Assembly: GCF_020707215.1 (NCBI RefSeq)
Contig: NZ_JAJFET010000013.1
Coordinates: forward strand, 1 to 60,805
Origin: Sphingomonas sp. PL-96
GTDB lineage: Bacteria > Pseudomonadota > Alphaproteobacteria > Sphingomonadales > Sphingomonadaceae
Length of the DNA: 60,805 nt
Direction: 5' to 3'
Shown: positions 9,275-17,792 of the stretch, piece by piece
How positions within the stretch are numbered: position 1 is the first letter of the stretch
Layout of the letters: each line of letters starts with the position of its first letter
Notes under the pieces: generated by a model
What the model saw: the letters and a program-made list of their open reading frames with translations, nothing else
Told to the model about the DNA's origin: nothing
Databases searched by the model: none
Made by a program: the position numbers and the translations under genes

Positions 9275-10039
9275 ATGCGGCTGCTGGACGGCAAGACGGT
9301 TCTGGTGACGGGTGCCTCGGCGGGCATCGGCCGCGCCGCCGCGATCGGCGCGGCAGCGCATGGCGCGCAGGTCGCGATCAACTATCATGCCGACGATGCG
9401 GGCGCGCAAGCCTGCGTCGACACGATCCTGGCGGCGGGAGGCGAAGCGATCGCGGTACAGGGCGACGTCGCCGATCCGCAGACCGCTCAAAGCTTCGTTC
9501 GGCAGGCCGTCGAAGCGTTCGGCAAGGTCGACGTCTTCGTCAACAACGCCGGCATCTGCCCGTTCCACGCCTTCCTCGACATGCCGGTCGAAACCTTCGA
9601 GCGGACGATGCGGGTCAACCTGCACGGCGCCTATTTCATGGTGCAGGCCGCAGCCAACCAGATGGTCGCGCAAGGTCACGGCGGCGCGATCGTCGCCGTC
9701 TCGTCGATTTCCGCGCTGGTCGGCGGGGAGTACCAGACGCACTACACGCCCACCAAGGCCGGGCTTCATTCGCTGATGCAGTCGACCGCGATCGCATTGG
9801 GCAGGCACGGCATCCGATGCAATTCGGTGCTGCCCGGCACGATCCTTACCGACATCAATAAGGACGATCTGGCCGACAGTGGCAAGCGCGAGCGAATGGC
9901 GGCACGGGTGCCGCTCGGCAGGCTGGGCGAGCCCGAGGATCTTGCCGGGCCGATCGTCTTCCTGGCGTCCGACCTCGCGCGTTACGTGACCGGCGCAGCG
10001 CTGCTGGTCGACGGCGGCGCGTTCGTGAACCTGCAGTGA
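9275..10039 (+). CDS. L-rhamnose 1-dehydrogenase, SDR family (LRA1-like)
   Basis: A 254-residue short-chain dehydrogenase. It has the cofactor loop TGASAGIG, the NNAG motif ([15 protein letters not shown]), the catalytic Ser in [13 protein letters not shown], and Tyr/Lys in YTPTKAG. The C-terminus is [11 protein letters not shown]. Known L-rhamnose 1-dehydrogenases carry the segments NNAGICPFH and AINYHA-like, so the assignment is better supported than for a generic SDR. It would oxidise L-rhamnose to the lactone, step 1 of the pathway. A good GGAGG-type ribosome binding site lies just upstream of 9275, and the gene follows the regulator by 14 bp. Confidence 0.87.
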   Translation: MRLLDGKTVLVTGASAGIGRAAAIGAAAHGAQVAINYHADDAGAQACVDTILAAGGEAIAVQGDVADPQTAQSFVRQAVEAFGKVDVFVNNAGICPFHAFLDMPVETFERTMRVNLHGAYFMVQAAANQMVAQGHGGAIVAVSSISALVGGEYQTHYTPTKAGLHSLMQSTAIALGRHGIRCNSVLPGTILTDINKDDLADSGKRERMAARVPLGRLGEPEDLAGPIVFLASDLARYVTGAALLVDGGAFVNLQ

Positions 10040-10043
10040 GGGT

Positions 10044-11198
10044 GTGATGAAGGCTGCTTCCGCCCTCGACTATCGCGCGCTGGCGCAGCGCAGACTTCCT
10101 CCCTTCCTGTTCGAGTATATCGATGGTGGGTCCTACGCCGAGGTGACGCTGCGGCGGAACATCGCGGATCTGGAACGCGTGGCGCTGCGCCAGCGCGTGC
10201 TCACCGACGTTTCCTCGCTCGACCTTTCCGTTGAACTCTTCGGACGGTCATTGGCCCTGCCGGTGGCGCTCGCGCCAATCGGGCTTGCGGGGATGAATGC
10301 GCGTCGGGGCGAAGTGCAGGCGGCACGCGCCGCGGAGGCCGCGGGCATTCCCTTCTGCCTTTCCACGGTGTCGGCGTGTCCGCTGGACGAGGTGGCGCGC
10401 GCGACCAGCCGGCCGTTCTGGTTCCAGCTCTACATGATCCGCGACCGCGGTTTCATGCGCGAGCTGATGGCGCAGGCGCAGGAAGCGGAATGTTCGGCGC
10501 TGGTCTTCACAGTCGACATGCCAGTGCCGGGATCGCGTTATCGCGACTATCGGTCGGGCCTTGCGGGTGCGCCCGGTGCCGCCGGTGCATTGCGACGGTT
10601 CTGGCAAGGCGTGACCCACCCGCGGTGGGCGTGGGACGTCGGCATCCACGGTCGCCCGCACCAACTCGGTAACGTCGCTCCGGTTCTGGGCAAAAACACT
10701 GGACTGGAGGACTTCTTCGCCTGGATGCGCAGCAATTTCGATCCGAGCGTTACGTGGCGCGACCTCGACTTCATCCGCGCCAACTGGCGTGGACCGCTGA
10801 TCATCAAGGGCATCCTCGACGTCGAAGATGCGGTGGAGGCGGCACAGCTTGGCGCCGATGGCATCGTCGTATCCAATCACGGGGGACGGCAACTCGATGG
10901 CGTGCCGTCGACGGCTGCGGCGCTTCCGTCGATCGCGCAGGCAGTGGGAGACCGGCTCACCGTCCTCGCCGACGGTGGCATCCGCTCCGGGCTGGATGTC
11001 GTACGAATGCTGGCGCTCGGCGCACGAGGTGTGCTGCTCGGCAGGGCCTGGGTTTATGCGCTGGCAGGCGGCGGTCAGGCGGGCGTGAGCCATATGCTTC
11101 GATTGATTGAAGCGGAGATGCGCGTGGCGATGGCGTTGACCGGCGCCCGCACGATCAACGCGATCGATGGCAGCAGGGTGGCGCGAACGGTGCGGTAG
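10044..11198 (+). CDS. lldD: FMN-dependent L-lactate dehydrogenase (alpha-hydroxy-acid dehydrogenase)
   Basis: A 384-residue FMN enzyme of the LldD/glycolate oxidase family. It shows [71 protein letters not shown], the catalytic His/Arg motif [30 protein letters not shown] and [11 protein letters not shown]. The last two are the phosphate-binding end of the barrel. It would oxidise L-lactate to pyruvate and pass electrons to the membrane quinone pool. Its place 4 bp after the rhamnose dehydrogenase gene fits disposal of the L-lactate made by the FAH-type hydrolase. Start may be GTG 10044 or ATG 10047. Confidence 0.9.
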   Translation: MMKAASALDYRALAQRRLPPFLFEYIDGGSYAEVTLRRNIADLERVALRQRVLTDVSSLDLSVELFGRSLALPVALAPIGLAGMNARRGEVQAARAAEAAGIPFCLSTVSACPLDEVARATSRPFWFQLYMIRDRGFMRELMAQAQEAECSALVFTVDMPVPGSRYRDYRSGLAGAPGAAGALRRFWQGVTHPRWAWDVGIHGRPHQLGNVAPVLGKNTGLEDFFAWMRSNFDPSVTWRDLDFIRANWRGPLIIKGILDVEDAVEAAQLGADGIVVSNHGGRQLDGVPSTAAALPSIAQAVGDRLTVLADGGIRSGLDVVRMLALGARGVLLGRAWVYALAGGGQAGVSHMLRLIEAEMRVAMALTGARTINAIDGSRVARTVR

Positions 11199-11222
11199 GC
11201 GTGCCGTCCCGCAATCCGTCGC

Positions 11223-11357
11223 TCACGCAGTCCGCAGCAGGCCGTCCTTTACCGTCGTCGGTCCAGGGGTCAGTCGCTGGTCCATGCACGGGTCGCCGAC
11301 ACAAGCGCCATCCTCAATCGTGAACCGTGCGACATGCCAGGAGCAGGCGATCAACTA
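11223..11357 (-). pseudogene. Relic of a Rieske-type [2Fe-2S] ferredoxin, C-terminal end
   Basis: The minus strand encodes LIACSWHVARFTIEDGACVG followed by DPCMDQRLTPGPTTVKDGLL and a stop. CSWH is the second cluster-binding C-x-x-H motif of Rieske ferredoxins, and the ARF-x-I-x-x-G tail is typical. An in-frame TAG stands directly before the fragment, although the same frame reads protein-like a little further upstream. The first CxH half is absent. It is therefore a decayed gene end, with no visible start. Confidence 0.5.
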
Positions 11358-11799
11358 GCCGCCCGGCGCGAGATAATTGTCCAGCGCCTGCGCCAGCGAC
11401 CGGCGCGCATCTGGAGGACTAAGGCGCCCCCCCTCCCATCGGCTATTTAGTCAATCGGACCGACCGCCACGCCAGCGGGGTCGGCGAAGATACGCGTGTA
11501 GGCCGTGACCAGTGGGGGCTGGGTTGACGGTCGGGCTGTGCCGCGGAGAACCCCGCAGCTCGCGTGCCCGCTCGCCTGCCGCCGTCCGCCGACGGTGGAG
11601 AGCGAGCGTGACGCCGAAGCACTCGGCCGAATAGAGCGGAGGCACGAGATGGCTGTCGGCCAGGCTCGGCGCTCCGCCACGGACCGTTCCACAGGGGTCC
11701 GCAATAGACCACTGGTCTCGACTTTTTCCTCCTGATTACCGACGCTTAGCAGACCGGTTCGGCCTCGGCCGTCCGTGCCCATCCAGCAAATTGGAAGGG
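11358..11799. other. Interval before the integrase, no intact gene
   Basis: No gene with start and family resemblance was found. Minus-strand frames between 11447 and 11712 are open but change plausible frame repeatedly, as expected of decayed coding DNA. No tRNA gene was recognised that could serve as the attachment site of the integrase to the right. Confidence 0.45.
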
Positions 11800-11834
11800 C
11801 GAAAACGAGGTACGCGCGGTCGAAAAACGAGGTA
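11800..11834 (+). repeat. Two direct repeats CGAAAA(A)CGAGGTA upstream of the integrase
   Basis: CGAAAACGAGGTA at 11800-11812 and CGAAAAACGAGGTA at 11821-11834 lie in the same orientation, 21 bp apart start to start (two helical turns), 18 bp before the integrase ATG. They could be arm-type recombinase sites or a repressor-binding site controlling the integrase promoter. Function is inference. Confidence 0.6.
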
Positions 11835-11851
11835 TTTTCGGAGACCGAACC

Positions 11852-13252
11852 ATGCTTACCGATGCCAAGGTGCGCGCGGCCAAGCCGCGCCCCAAAGCGT
11901 ATAAAATCGCCGACGCCAATCGCCTTTTCCTGATGGTGACGCCCAGCGGGGGCAAGCTGTGGCGCTGGAACTATGAATACGACGGCAAGAACAAGACGAT
12001 GGCCTTCGGGGCCTATCCGCTCGTGTCGCTGGCCGATGCTCGCGAGAAGCGGGACGGAGCCTATTCGGTGCTGTGCGAGGGGCAGGATCCCAATGTCGCA
12101 AAGCGGTTGAAGATCGAAGCGAACCTTGAAGCCGGGCGCCAGACGTTCGAGCGTGTTGCTCGCGAGTGGTATGGGAACGCCAAGGGGCAATGGGCGACGA
12201 TCCATGCCAGTGACGTCATCCGCAGCCTGGAGCGCGATGTCTTTACAACGATCGGCTCCTTACCGATTGCGCAATTGACCCCACCACTGATCCTCGGGGT
12301 TCTGCGCGAGATCGAGGCTCGCGGGGCAATCGAAACAGCGAAGCGCGTCCGGCAGCGCATCTCAGCGGTGTTCGTCTGGGCCATAGCTCAAGGCACCGCA
12401 ACGGCAGATCCCGCAGAAAAACTGGGTGCCGTTCTGAAGCCGCTGCGCAAGGGACGCCAGCCGGCCATCACGGACCTCGTGCCACTCCGCAACATGATCC
12501 TAGCGGCTGAGGATGACCATGCGCGGCCGATCACACGACTTGCGCTGCGGATGCTGGCGCTCACGGCAGTGCGGCCAAGCGAACTGCGCGGTGCCGAATG
12601 GGCCGAGTTCGAAGACCTCGACGGGAAGCGGCCACTCTGGCGCATCCCCTCGGCTCGGATGAAAGGCGACCTCGATCGCAAAGAGGAAGCCGGCGGCGAC
12701 CACCTCGTTCCCCTCGCGCCGCAGGCAGTTGCAGTCCTGCGGGCAGTTTGGCCACTGACGGGGAGCGGCCCGCTGATATTCCCCAGCAACCGGCATGCTC
12801 ACCGGCCGATGAGTGAGAACGCGATCGGCTACCTGCTTCACCGTGCCGGCTACCATGGGCACCATGTCCCGCATGGCTTTCGAGCGGCATTTTCGACGAT
12901 CATGAACGAGTGGGCAGAGCGACACGGCGACCCGCATGATCGCAAAGTGATCGACCTAATGCTGGCCCATGTGCCCAAGGAGAAGGTGGAGGGGGCCTAC
13001 AACCGCGCCGCCTACATGCCTCGCCGTCGCGAAATCGCTTTGCAGTGGGCGGACATGCTGAGCGAGGGGCTCCCCGATCCGGTTTTACTTGTAGGTCGTC
13101 CAACCAAGAGACTTGGCCCAATATCGCGCCGCCGGGTGCCGGAGCCTGTAGCTCCTGATTTCACCTTCCCCCTGGCGGCGGCTGAGCCAACCGCGGGTAT
13201 GACGATGACAGCTTCAGCAGGGCGCGCGCACCACCGATCAAGAGCAGTCTGA
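11852..13252 (+). CDS. Tyrosine-type site-specific integrase (P4-like, DUF4102 N-terminus)
   Basis: A 466-residue integrase. The N-terminal arm-binding DUF4102 domain (LTDAKVRAAKPRPKAYKIAD, with LFLMVTPSGGKLWRWNY, residues 1-90) is typical of island integrases. A SAM-like core-binding domain follows. The catalytic domain (about 205-400) has the first Arg in LTAVRPSELRGAEW, HGFRAAFST for His/Arg, and LAHVPKEKVEGAYNRAAY with the nucleophilic Tyr. It therefore looks intact. The C-terminus is longer than usual, with a Pro/Ala-rich tail. It marks one end of an accessory island containing the IS91-like element and the defence genes. No attachment duplication could be found by eye. Confidence 0.88.
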   Translation: MLTDAKVRAAKPRPKAYKIADANRLFLMVTPSGGKLWRWNYEYDGKNKTMAFGAYPLVSLADAREKRDGAYSVLCEGQDPNVAKRLKIEANLEAGRQTFERVAREWYGNAKGQWATIHASDVIRSLERDVFTTIGSLPIAQLTPPLILGVLREIEARGAIETAKRVRQRISAVFVWAIAQGTATADPAEKLGAVLKPLRKGRQPAITDLVPLRNMILAAEDDHARPITRLALRMLALTAVRPSELRGAEWAEFEDLDGKRPLWRIPSARMKGDLDRKEEAGGDHLVPLAPQAVAVLRAVWPLTGSGPLIFPSNRHAHRPMSENAIGYLLHRAGYHGHHVPHGFRAAFSTIMNEWAERHGDPHDRKVIDLMLAHVPKEKVEGAYNRAAYMPRRREIALQWADMLSEGLPDPVLLVGRPTKRLGPISRRRVPEPVAPDFTFPLAAAEPTAGMTMTASAGRAHHRSRAV

Positions 13253-13625
13253 GTACAAACTTGGGGGTGTTTGAGGAATGGCGCGTCTCGAACAGCCGGG
13301 TGCGGCCCATTAGCCTGTAACTATGTCACACAGTGATGAACAGAAAAGCCGAAAGAAAATCAGCGAAGTACCGGATTCACTAACTAAGCTTGCGTAGGCG
13401 CGATAATGTCGTTTGACGAAATGCGCACAACCTGCCCGGGCGTTTGGTCTTCTCTTGATCGTGGGCGGGCCGTCTCCTTTTCAGGTGATTCTGGTGGAGG
13501 CACGAACCCGCTGCGCGGGAGGGGTGCTTGAGGCACGGTTGAGGTGAAGGGGCGAGCGTTCCGTTCGGATTGAGCGCGGCCGGAGGCAGGCAGAGCATCG
13601 GGGCTCCACAAGAAGGAGCCCTGCC
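13253..13625. other. Interval between integrase and recombinase genes; left part of the IS91-like element
   Basis: It contains a 24-codon open frame at 13323-13397 beginning MSHSDEQKSRKKISEVPDSL. This looks like the start of a gene cut off where the IS91-family element begins (about 13385-13400). The remainder up to 13625 is the non-coding left end of the element, with a good AAGGAG-type ribosome binding site just before 13626. Confidence 0.4.
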
Positions 13626-14534
13626 ATGAACATCCTCACCCGAGTTGTTGGCGTCAGCCCGCTACGCCAGCGTCTCATTGACGAGATGGAGATACGGCGG
13701 TTCGGCCGCGACACGCAGCGTAACTACATCCGTGACGTCAACCGGTTCGCAACGTGGTTGCAGCGCTCGCCCGACACAGCAATGGCGGAAGAGGTGCGGC
13801 GCTTCCAAGTCGAGCAGCGCGACCTGGGCGTGACAGCGCCGACCATGAACAGCATTGTGGCGGCGCTCCGGTTCTTCTTCACTCACGCGCTCGACCGGCC
13901 GGATCTCGCGCGCAAGCTGGTCCGCACGAAGCACGAGCGTAAGCTGCCCGTGGTGCTGAGCCAAGACGAGGTGGCGCGGCTGCTCGACGCGACCACATGC
14001 CTCAAGCATCAGGCGACGCTGTCGGTCGCCTACGGTTCGGGTCTGCGCGCGGCCGAAGTCTCAGCGCTGAAGGTGCGCGATGTCGACAGCGAGCGGATGC
14101 TGCTCAGGGTCGAGCGCGGCAAGGGAGGTCGGTATCGCAATGCCATGCTCCCGGCCGGGCTTCTGGCGCTGCTGCGAGAGTGGTGGAAGGTCGGGCGCCA
14201 AGAAGGCGTGCTGCACGTCGACGGCTGGCTGTTCCCCGGCCAGCACTATCTCAAGCCGCTCAGCACCCGGCAGCTCCACCGCATCGTCGTCGAGGCCGGT
14301 GTGGCGGCGGGCATCGGCAAGCGGGTTGGGCCGCACACGTTGCGGCACTGCTTCGCGACCCACTTGCTGGAAGACGGGATCGACGTCCGCATCATCCAGG
14401 CGCTGCTCGGCCACGCAAAGCTCGATACCACGGCTTTCTACACGAAGGTCGCCACCCGGACGCTGCGCAACGTGAGCAGCCCATTCGACAGGCTGGGGGT
14501 GACCGCCATGGAGGGAAGATCGTCCAGCGGGTGA
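13626..14534 (+). CDS. Tyrosine recombinase (XerD-like) of the IS91-family element
   Basis: A 302-residue recombinase. The N-terminal SAM-like DNA-binding domain (RLIDEMEIRRFGRDTQRNYI, residues 15-95) is followed by a catalytic domain. The latter contains Arg in YGSGLRAAEVSALKVRDVD, Lys in VERGKGGRYRNAML, HTLRHCFATHLLEDG for His/Arg, LLGHAKLDTTAFYTKV with His and the nucleophilic Tyr. All catalytic residues are present. It is translationally close to the HUH transposase gene downstream, an arrangement known in a subset of IS91-family elements. Its role in transposition is not established; it may resolve co-integrates or circular forms. Confidence 0.88.
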   Translation: MNILTRVVGVSPLRQRLIDEMEIRRFGRDTQRNYIRDVNRFATWLQRSPDTAMAEEVRRFQVEQRDLGVTAPTMNSIVAALRFFFTHALDRPDLARKLVRTKHERKLPVVLSQDEVARLLDATTCLKHQATLSVAYGSGLRAAEVSALKVRDVDSERMLLRVERGKGGRYRNAMLPAGLLALLREWWKVGRQEGVLHVDGWLFPGQHYLKPLSTRQLHRIVVEAGVAAGIGKRVGPHTLRHCFATHLLEDGIDVRIIQALLGHAKLDTTAFYTKVATRTLRNVSSPFDRLGVTAMEGRSSSG

Positions 14535-14540
14535 GCCCGC

Positions 14541-15731
14541 ATGCGCGCCTCCATCGAGGTCGCTGACATCTTCCGCGCTGCCGGTCCTGCGTATCGGGCC
14601 GCCCGCGCTGGTCACCTGAGCCTCGACCAGCTCAAGGTCATGTCGGCTATCGAGACCTGCCGCACCGCCGTCATGGGCGGCCACGTCGAAGCCTGCACCG
14701 ACTGCGGGCACTGGCGGGTCGCCTATAACTCCTGCCGCAACCGGCATTGCCCCCGGTGCCAGGGCGCGGCCGCACGCACCTGGCTCGCCGAGCGCGAGGC
14801 CGACCTGCTGCCGGTGGGCTACTTCCACGTCGTCTTCACGCTGCCGGCCGAGGTCGCCGACATCGCGCTTCAGAACAAGGCGGCGGTCTACGGCCTGCTG
14901 TTCCAGGCGGCATCCGAGACAATGACCACCATCGCGGCCGACCCGAAGCACCTTGGCGCCCGCATCGGCATCACCGCCGTGCTCCACACGTGGGGCTCGG
15001 CCATGACCCACCACCCGCACATCCACATGATTGTGCCGGGCGGCGGCCTGTCGCCGGATGGACGCCGCTGGATCTCGTCGCGCCCGGCGTTCCTGCTGCC
15101 CGTCAGGGTCCTCGGCAAGCTCTTCCGCCGTCTGTTCCTGACCCGGCTGACGGCGCTGCACGAGGCCGGGCGGCTCGGCTTCTTCGGCAGCCTCGCCCAG
15201 CTGGCCGACCGGCGCGCATTCCTGCGGCATCTGGCGCCGGTCAGGAAGAAGCGCTGGGTGGTCTATGCCAAGCCACCGTTCGCAGGGCCCGAGACGGTGC
15301 TCGCCTATCTGTCGCGCTATACCCACCGGGTCGCCATCTCGAACAGCCGCCTCCTCCGCTTCGACGAGGGCGGGGTCACGTTCCGCTACAAGGACTATCG
15401 CCGCAGCGGCGCCGACCGCCAGCAGGTCATGACGCTCACCGCGGACGAGTTCATCCGCCGCTTCCTGCTCCACGTCCTGCCGAAGGGTTTTCACCGCATC
15501 CGCCACTACGGCCTGCTCGCCGGCGCCACCCGCAAGGCTCTGCTCGACCAGGTCCGCCAACTGCTCGGCGCGCCGCCGGCCACAGCCGAAGCACGGGCCG
15601 AGCCGGACGACACCCGCCCGCCGTGTCCATGCTGCGGCGGGCACATGGTCGTCATCGAGACCTTCGAACGTCAGCGCCAGCCCCGCGCGCCGCCAGCTCC
15701 TGCGCCGCTACCCGGGACACAGGCGTCGTGA
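14541..15731 (+). CDS. IS91-family transposase (HUH, Y2 rolling-circle type)
   Basis: A 396-residue rolling-circle transposase. An N-terminal zinc-binding region (CTDCGHWRVAYNSCRNRHCP, about residues 51-75) leads into the Rep-like domain. The HUH motif is HPHIHMIVPG. Two tyrosines four apart are present in AYLSRYTHRVAISN, the Y2 arrangement of true IS91 rather than the single Tyr of ISCR proteins. The C-terminus ends with a possible second zinc ribbon (CPCCGGHM). Its gene follows the tyrosine recombinase gene by 6 bp. A long open frame lies antisense to it and is ignored. Confidence 0.92.
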   Translation: MRASIEVADIFRAAGPAYRAARAGHLSLDQLKVMSAIETCRTAVMGGHVEACTDCGHWRVAYNSCRNRHCPRCQGAAARTWLAEREADLLPVGYFHVVFTLPAEVADIALQNKAAVYGLLFQAASETMTTIAADPKHLGARIGITAVLHTWGSAMTHHPHIHMIVPGGGLSPDGRRWISSRPAFLLPVRVLGKLFRRLFLTRLTALHEAGRLGFFGSLAQLADRRAFLRHLAPVRKKRWVVYAKPPFAGPETVLAYLSRYTHRVAISNSRLLRFDEGGVTFRYKDYRRSGADRQQVMTLTADEFIRRFLLHVLPKGFHRIRHYGLLAGATRKALLDQVRQLLGAPPATAEARAEPDDTRPPCPCCGGHMVVIETFERQRQPRAPPAPAPLPGTQAS

Positions 15732-15928
15732 CCCGGCACGGCCTGGCAGCAACATACCCCGCAGCGTCGATGCCTGCGGAGCCGATGTCACCTGCGTCGA
15801 TCGCCGTCAGCGAAGTCGTCACCTTAAGCCAAGCCGAACTGCTCGCGCCGGTGAGCCCAGCATGGCCACCCAGATTCAGACCGTCCGCATCCAAGGTCGC
15901 GCCCGCACCTACCGTGCCGCTCGTCATC

Positions 15929-15980
15929 CCCGCGGGCCGAAAACCGAAAACCCCATAGCACACCGCTCGTGGCCCGCGGG
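15929..15980. repeat. Inverted repeat at the probable origin end (oriIS) of the IS91-like element
   Basis: CCCGCGGGCC at 15929-15938 and its exact complement GGCCCGCGGG at 15971-15980 can pair around a 32-nt loop. Ten bases further on lies CAAG (15991). A subterminal hairpin next to GAAC/CAAG fits the origin end where an HUH transposase nicks. Each arm is also nearly self-complementary (CCCGCGGG). Confidence 0.6.
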
Positions 15981-16114
15981 TTCGGGCCTCCAAGACTTTC
16001 GTACGCCTGCCGGCATCCGAAACTCTTCAGGGGAGCGGTCGGTCCGCTTTTAAGCGGTCGATCGCGGTAAGCTGCCGCTCGTTCAGGAGGTAGCACAGGG
16101 GGGCACGAACGCCT

Positions 16115-16258
16115 GCTGGTGGTGGAGACCAGCGTGTTGTCCTTGTAGGCCTCCGTCGCCGTTTAGTCAGTGATGATGGCCTAGTTAGCGGGTGCCATCG
16201 CGAGGAATGTGCGAAGCTCGTCGCTGTGCAGGCCATTGCTGTCGACCACCACCCGCAT
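16115..16258 (-). pseudogene. Broken PIN-like gene fragment downstream of the short Argonaute gene
   Basis: From ATG 16258 the frame reads MRVVVDSNGLHSDELRTFLA then MAPAN-stop-AIITD-stop-TATEAYKDNTLVSTTS. The start (VVVDSNGL, with an early Asp and an acidic pair) resembles PIN-domain nucleases. The two in-frame stops (TAG, TAA) stand where a sense codon is expected, so the gene is dead. The frame is lost near 16115 before the IS91-like element begins on the left. It starts 11 bp after the Argonaute stop codon, so it may once have been the last gene of that operon. Confidence 0.5.
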
Positions 16259-16268
16259 GTCAAAGGTC

Positions 16269-17792
16269 TCAAATGTAGTGCCGGAATGGCAGGGGCGGGA
16301 GGTCGCCGACCGGCGCCGCGGTAAGTATGTCCCCGACCGCGTCGGCGAACTTGAGCGTGACAGGCAGCCCGTCGGCGAACACGCAGGCGTTGAAATTGAT
16401 CTTGGTGAGGCCGAGGACGTCGGTCATGACCCGCTCGAGATCGGCCTCGCCGCGATGAATCTCGACGAGAAGCGGGTTCGGCACCTCCCAGCCGGGGTAG
16501 GTCGCCAGCCGCGGGACAAAGCCCTTGGTCCACAAGTAGCCGAGGCGATCGCCGACCATGTAGGCAGTGCCTCGCTGAACCGCCGTCTTCCCGAGGCGCA
16601 TCAGCTTCAGCTCGCTGGTCGGTCGGATCCGGACGCCGACCAGGCTGGTCCCAGGGGGGACGGCAGACGAGAATCCCTCCCATTCTTCGTCGCTGAAGCG
16701 CGCCTTGCCATGAATGAAGAGCTCGGCGGGAGGCATACCGTGCATGTCGCGGTAGGCGTCCACGATCAGCGCCATCAGTTCGGCCGCCTTCGCCTCGGTC
16801 AGGTGGAAGGACTTGTCGGCTTCCGAATACCAGGGACCAACTGCGCCCCGGAAGACGACGCCGTCGCCGCTGTCGAGGAACATCTGGGCCCCGCAGCAAG
16901 CGTTGGCTCCGCCGAGCGCAGTGTCGTCTTTCTTGAAGACGAGCCCGACGTAGCAGACGCCAGGTCGGACGTCGACCAGCCGCCAGGGTTTGCCGCTGGA
17001 TTTGAAAAAGGCGGTCGTGCAGAGGTTCCAGGCGATCGTCGCCGGATCCTGCGTGGCGCGGACCGCGCGTCCCTTGTCGTCGACGAAGGCCTCAGGCGCT
17101 AGAGTCGTCTCCCGGGCGATCTGGATGACCGCCTTCTGGTCGAGCAGCTTTGCCTTCAGCTGATGGTGGAAGTTCAGTTCGAAGCGGTAGATCTCGGCCG
17201 CCTCCACGTCTTCGGCGAAGAGCGATCCAGTCTCCAGGACGAACTTGCCGGCGCGCCGGCTCAGGCGCGCATCGCCTTTGACCCGCTCGCCTCGCGGCAC
17301 GACCGACTTCGGTCGTCCGAACCGGTGGACGTCCTCCGGGATCACAACGAACCACATGGTCGGAGGCGCCTCCTCCTGCCGGAGGTAGCGTCGTATCGGG
17401 GTCTCGAAAATTGCGACGGCCTTCGAGATCGCCTCGTGCCGGTTCTCGATGCGGATCGCGTTCGCAAGCGCGTCGGCGTCCACCGCGATCTCGGTGATCG
17501 GACGGTCCGGCCAGCGCGTGTCGAAGACGGCCTCGAACCCGGGCCAGCTCGCATGGTGCGCCGAATCTGCGTTTGCCGAGGGGATGTGGCCGCGGATCCG
17601 CTTCGTCCAGGTATTGAAGTGGCCGAGGCCCTCCGTCGTGCCGATCACGCCGATCCGCATCTCCGCGGGATGGGCGCCGTCCTCGAGCGGGCCGAAGAGG
17701 AAGAGGCCATCCTTGGGATGCTCCATGCGCTGCTGGTAGCCGAAGCCGAGCAGCGGTTCGGGAAGCTGGAGGAGCCTGAGCGGCGACGTCAT
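16269..17792 (-). CDS. Short prokaryotic Argonaute (MID-PIWI), SPARTA-type
   Basis: A 507-residue protein, the usual length of short pAgos. The start at 17792 (MTSPLRLLQLPEPLLGFGYQ) overlaps the stop of the TIR gene as ATGA; the frame is open further upstream but that part is shadow. The MID domain carries the guide-binding type motif HHQLKAKLLDQKAVIQIARE, and the PIWI-like half has VGLVFKKDD, MALIVDAYRD, LFIHGKARFSDEEW and a C-terminal NACVFADGLPVTLKFAD. Short pAgos usually lack the DEDX catalytic tetrad. In SPARTA systems the pAgo uses a guide RNA to sense invading DNA and activates its TIR partner. Family assignment is by motif and context. Confidence 0.86.
   Translation of the reverse strand: MTSPLRLLQLPEPLLGFGYQQRMEHPKDGLFLFGPLEDGAHPAEMRIGVIGTTEGLGHFNTWTKRIRGHIPSANADSAHHASWPGFEAVFDTRWPDRPITEIAVDADALANAIRIENRHEAISKAVAIFETPIRRYLRQEEAPPTMWFVVIPEDVHRFGRPKSVVPRGERVKGDARLSRRAGKFVLETGSLFAEDVEAAEIYRFELNFHHQLKAKLLDQKAVIQIARETTLAPEAFVDDKGRAVRATQDPATIAWNLCTTAFFKSSGKPWRLVDVRPGVCYVGLVFKKDDTALGGANACCGAQMFLDSGDGVVFRGAVGPWYSEADKSFHLTEAKAAELMALIVDAYRDMHGMPPAELFIHGKARFSDEEWEGFSSAVPPGTSLVGVRIRPTSELKLMRLGKTAVQRGTAYMVGDRLGYLWTKGFVPRLATYPGWEVPNPLLVEIHRGEADLERVMTDVLGLTKINFNACVFADGLPVTLKFADAVGDILTAAPVGDLPPLPFRHYI

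Larger units (their letters stand above)
13385..15990 (+). mobile_element. IS91-family insertion element with accompanying tyrosine recombinase gene
   Basis: The element carries a tyrosine recombinase gene and an HUH/Y2 transposase gene 6 bp apart. The right end is supported by a hairpin-forming inverted repeat (15929-15938 and 15971-15980) followed by CAAG at 15991-15994. CAAG is one of the target tetranucleotides known next to the origin end of IS91. The left end is only approximate. No target duplication is expected, because IS91 elements move by rolling-circle transposition. Confidence 0.7.

Noticed and set aside
14061..15644. A 527-codon open frame antisense to the recombinase and IS91 transposase genes
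   Set aside because: Composition is rich in Arg, Gly, Asp and His, as expected of the reverse strand of GC-rich coding DNA, and the sense strand encodes clear catalytic motifs.
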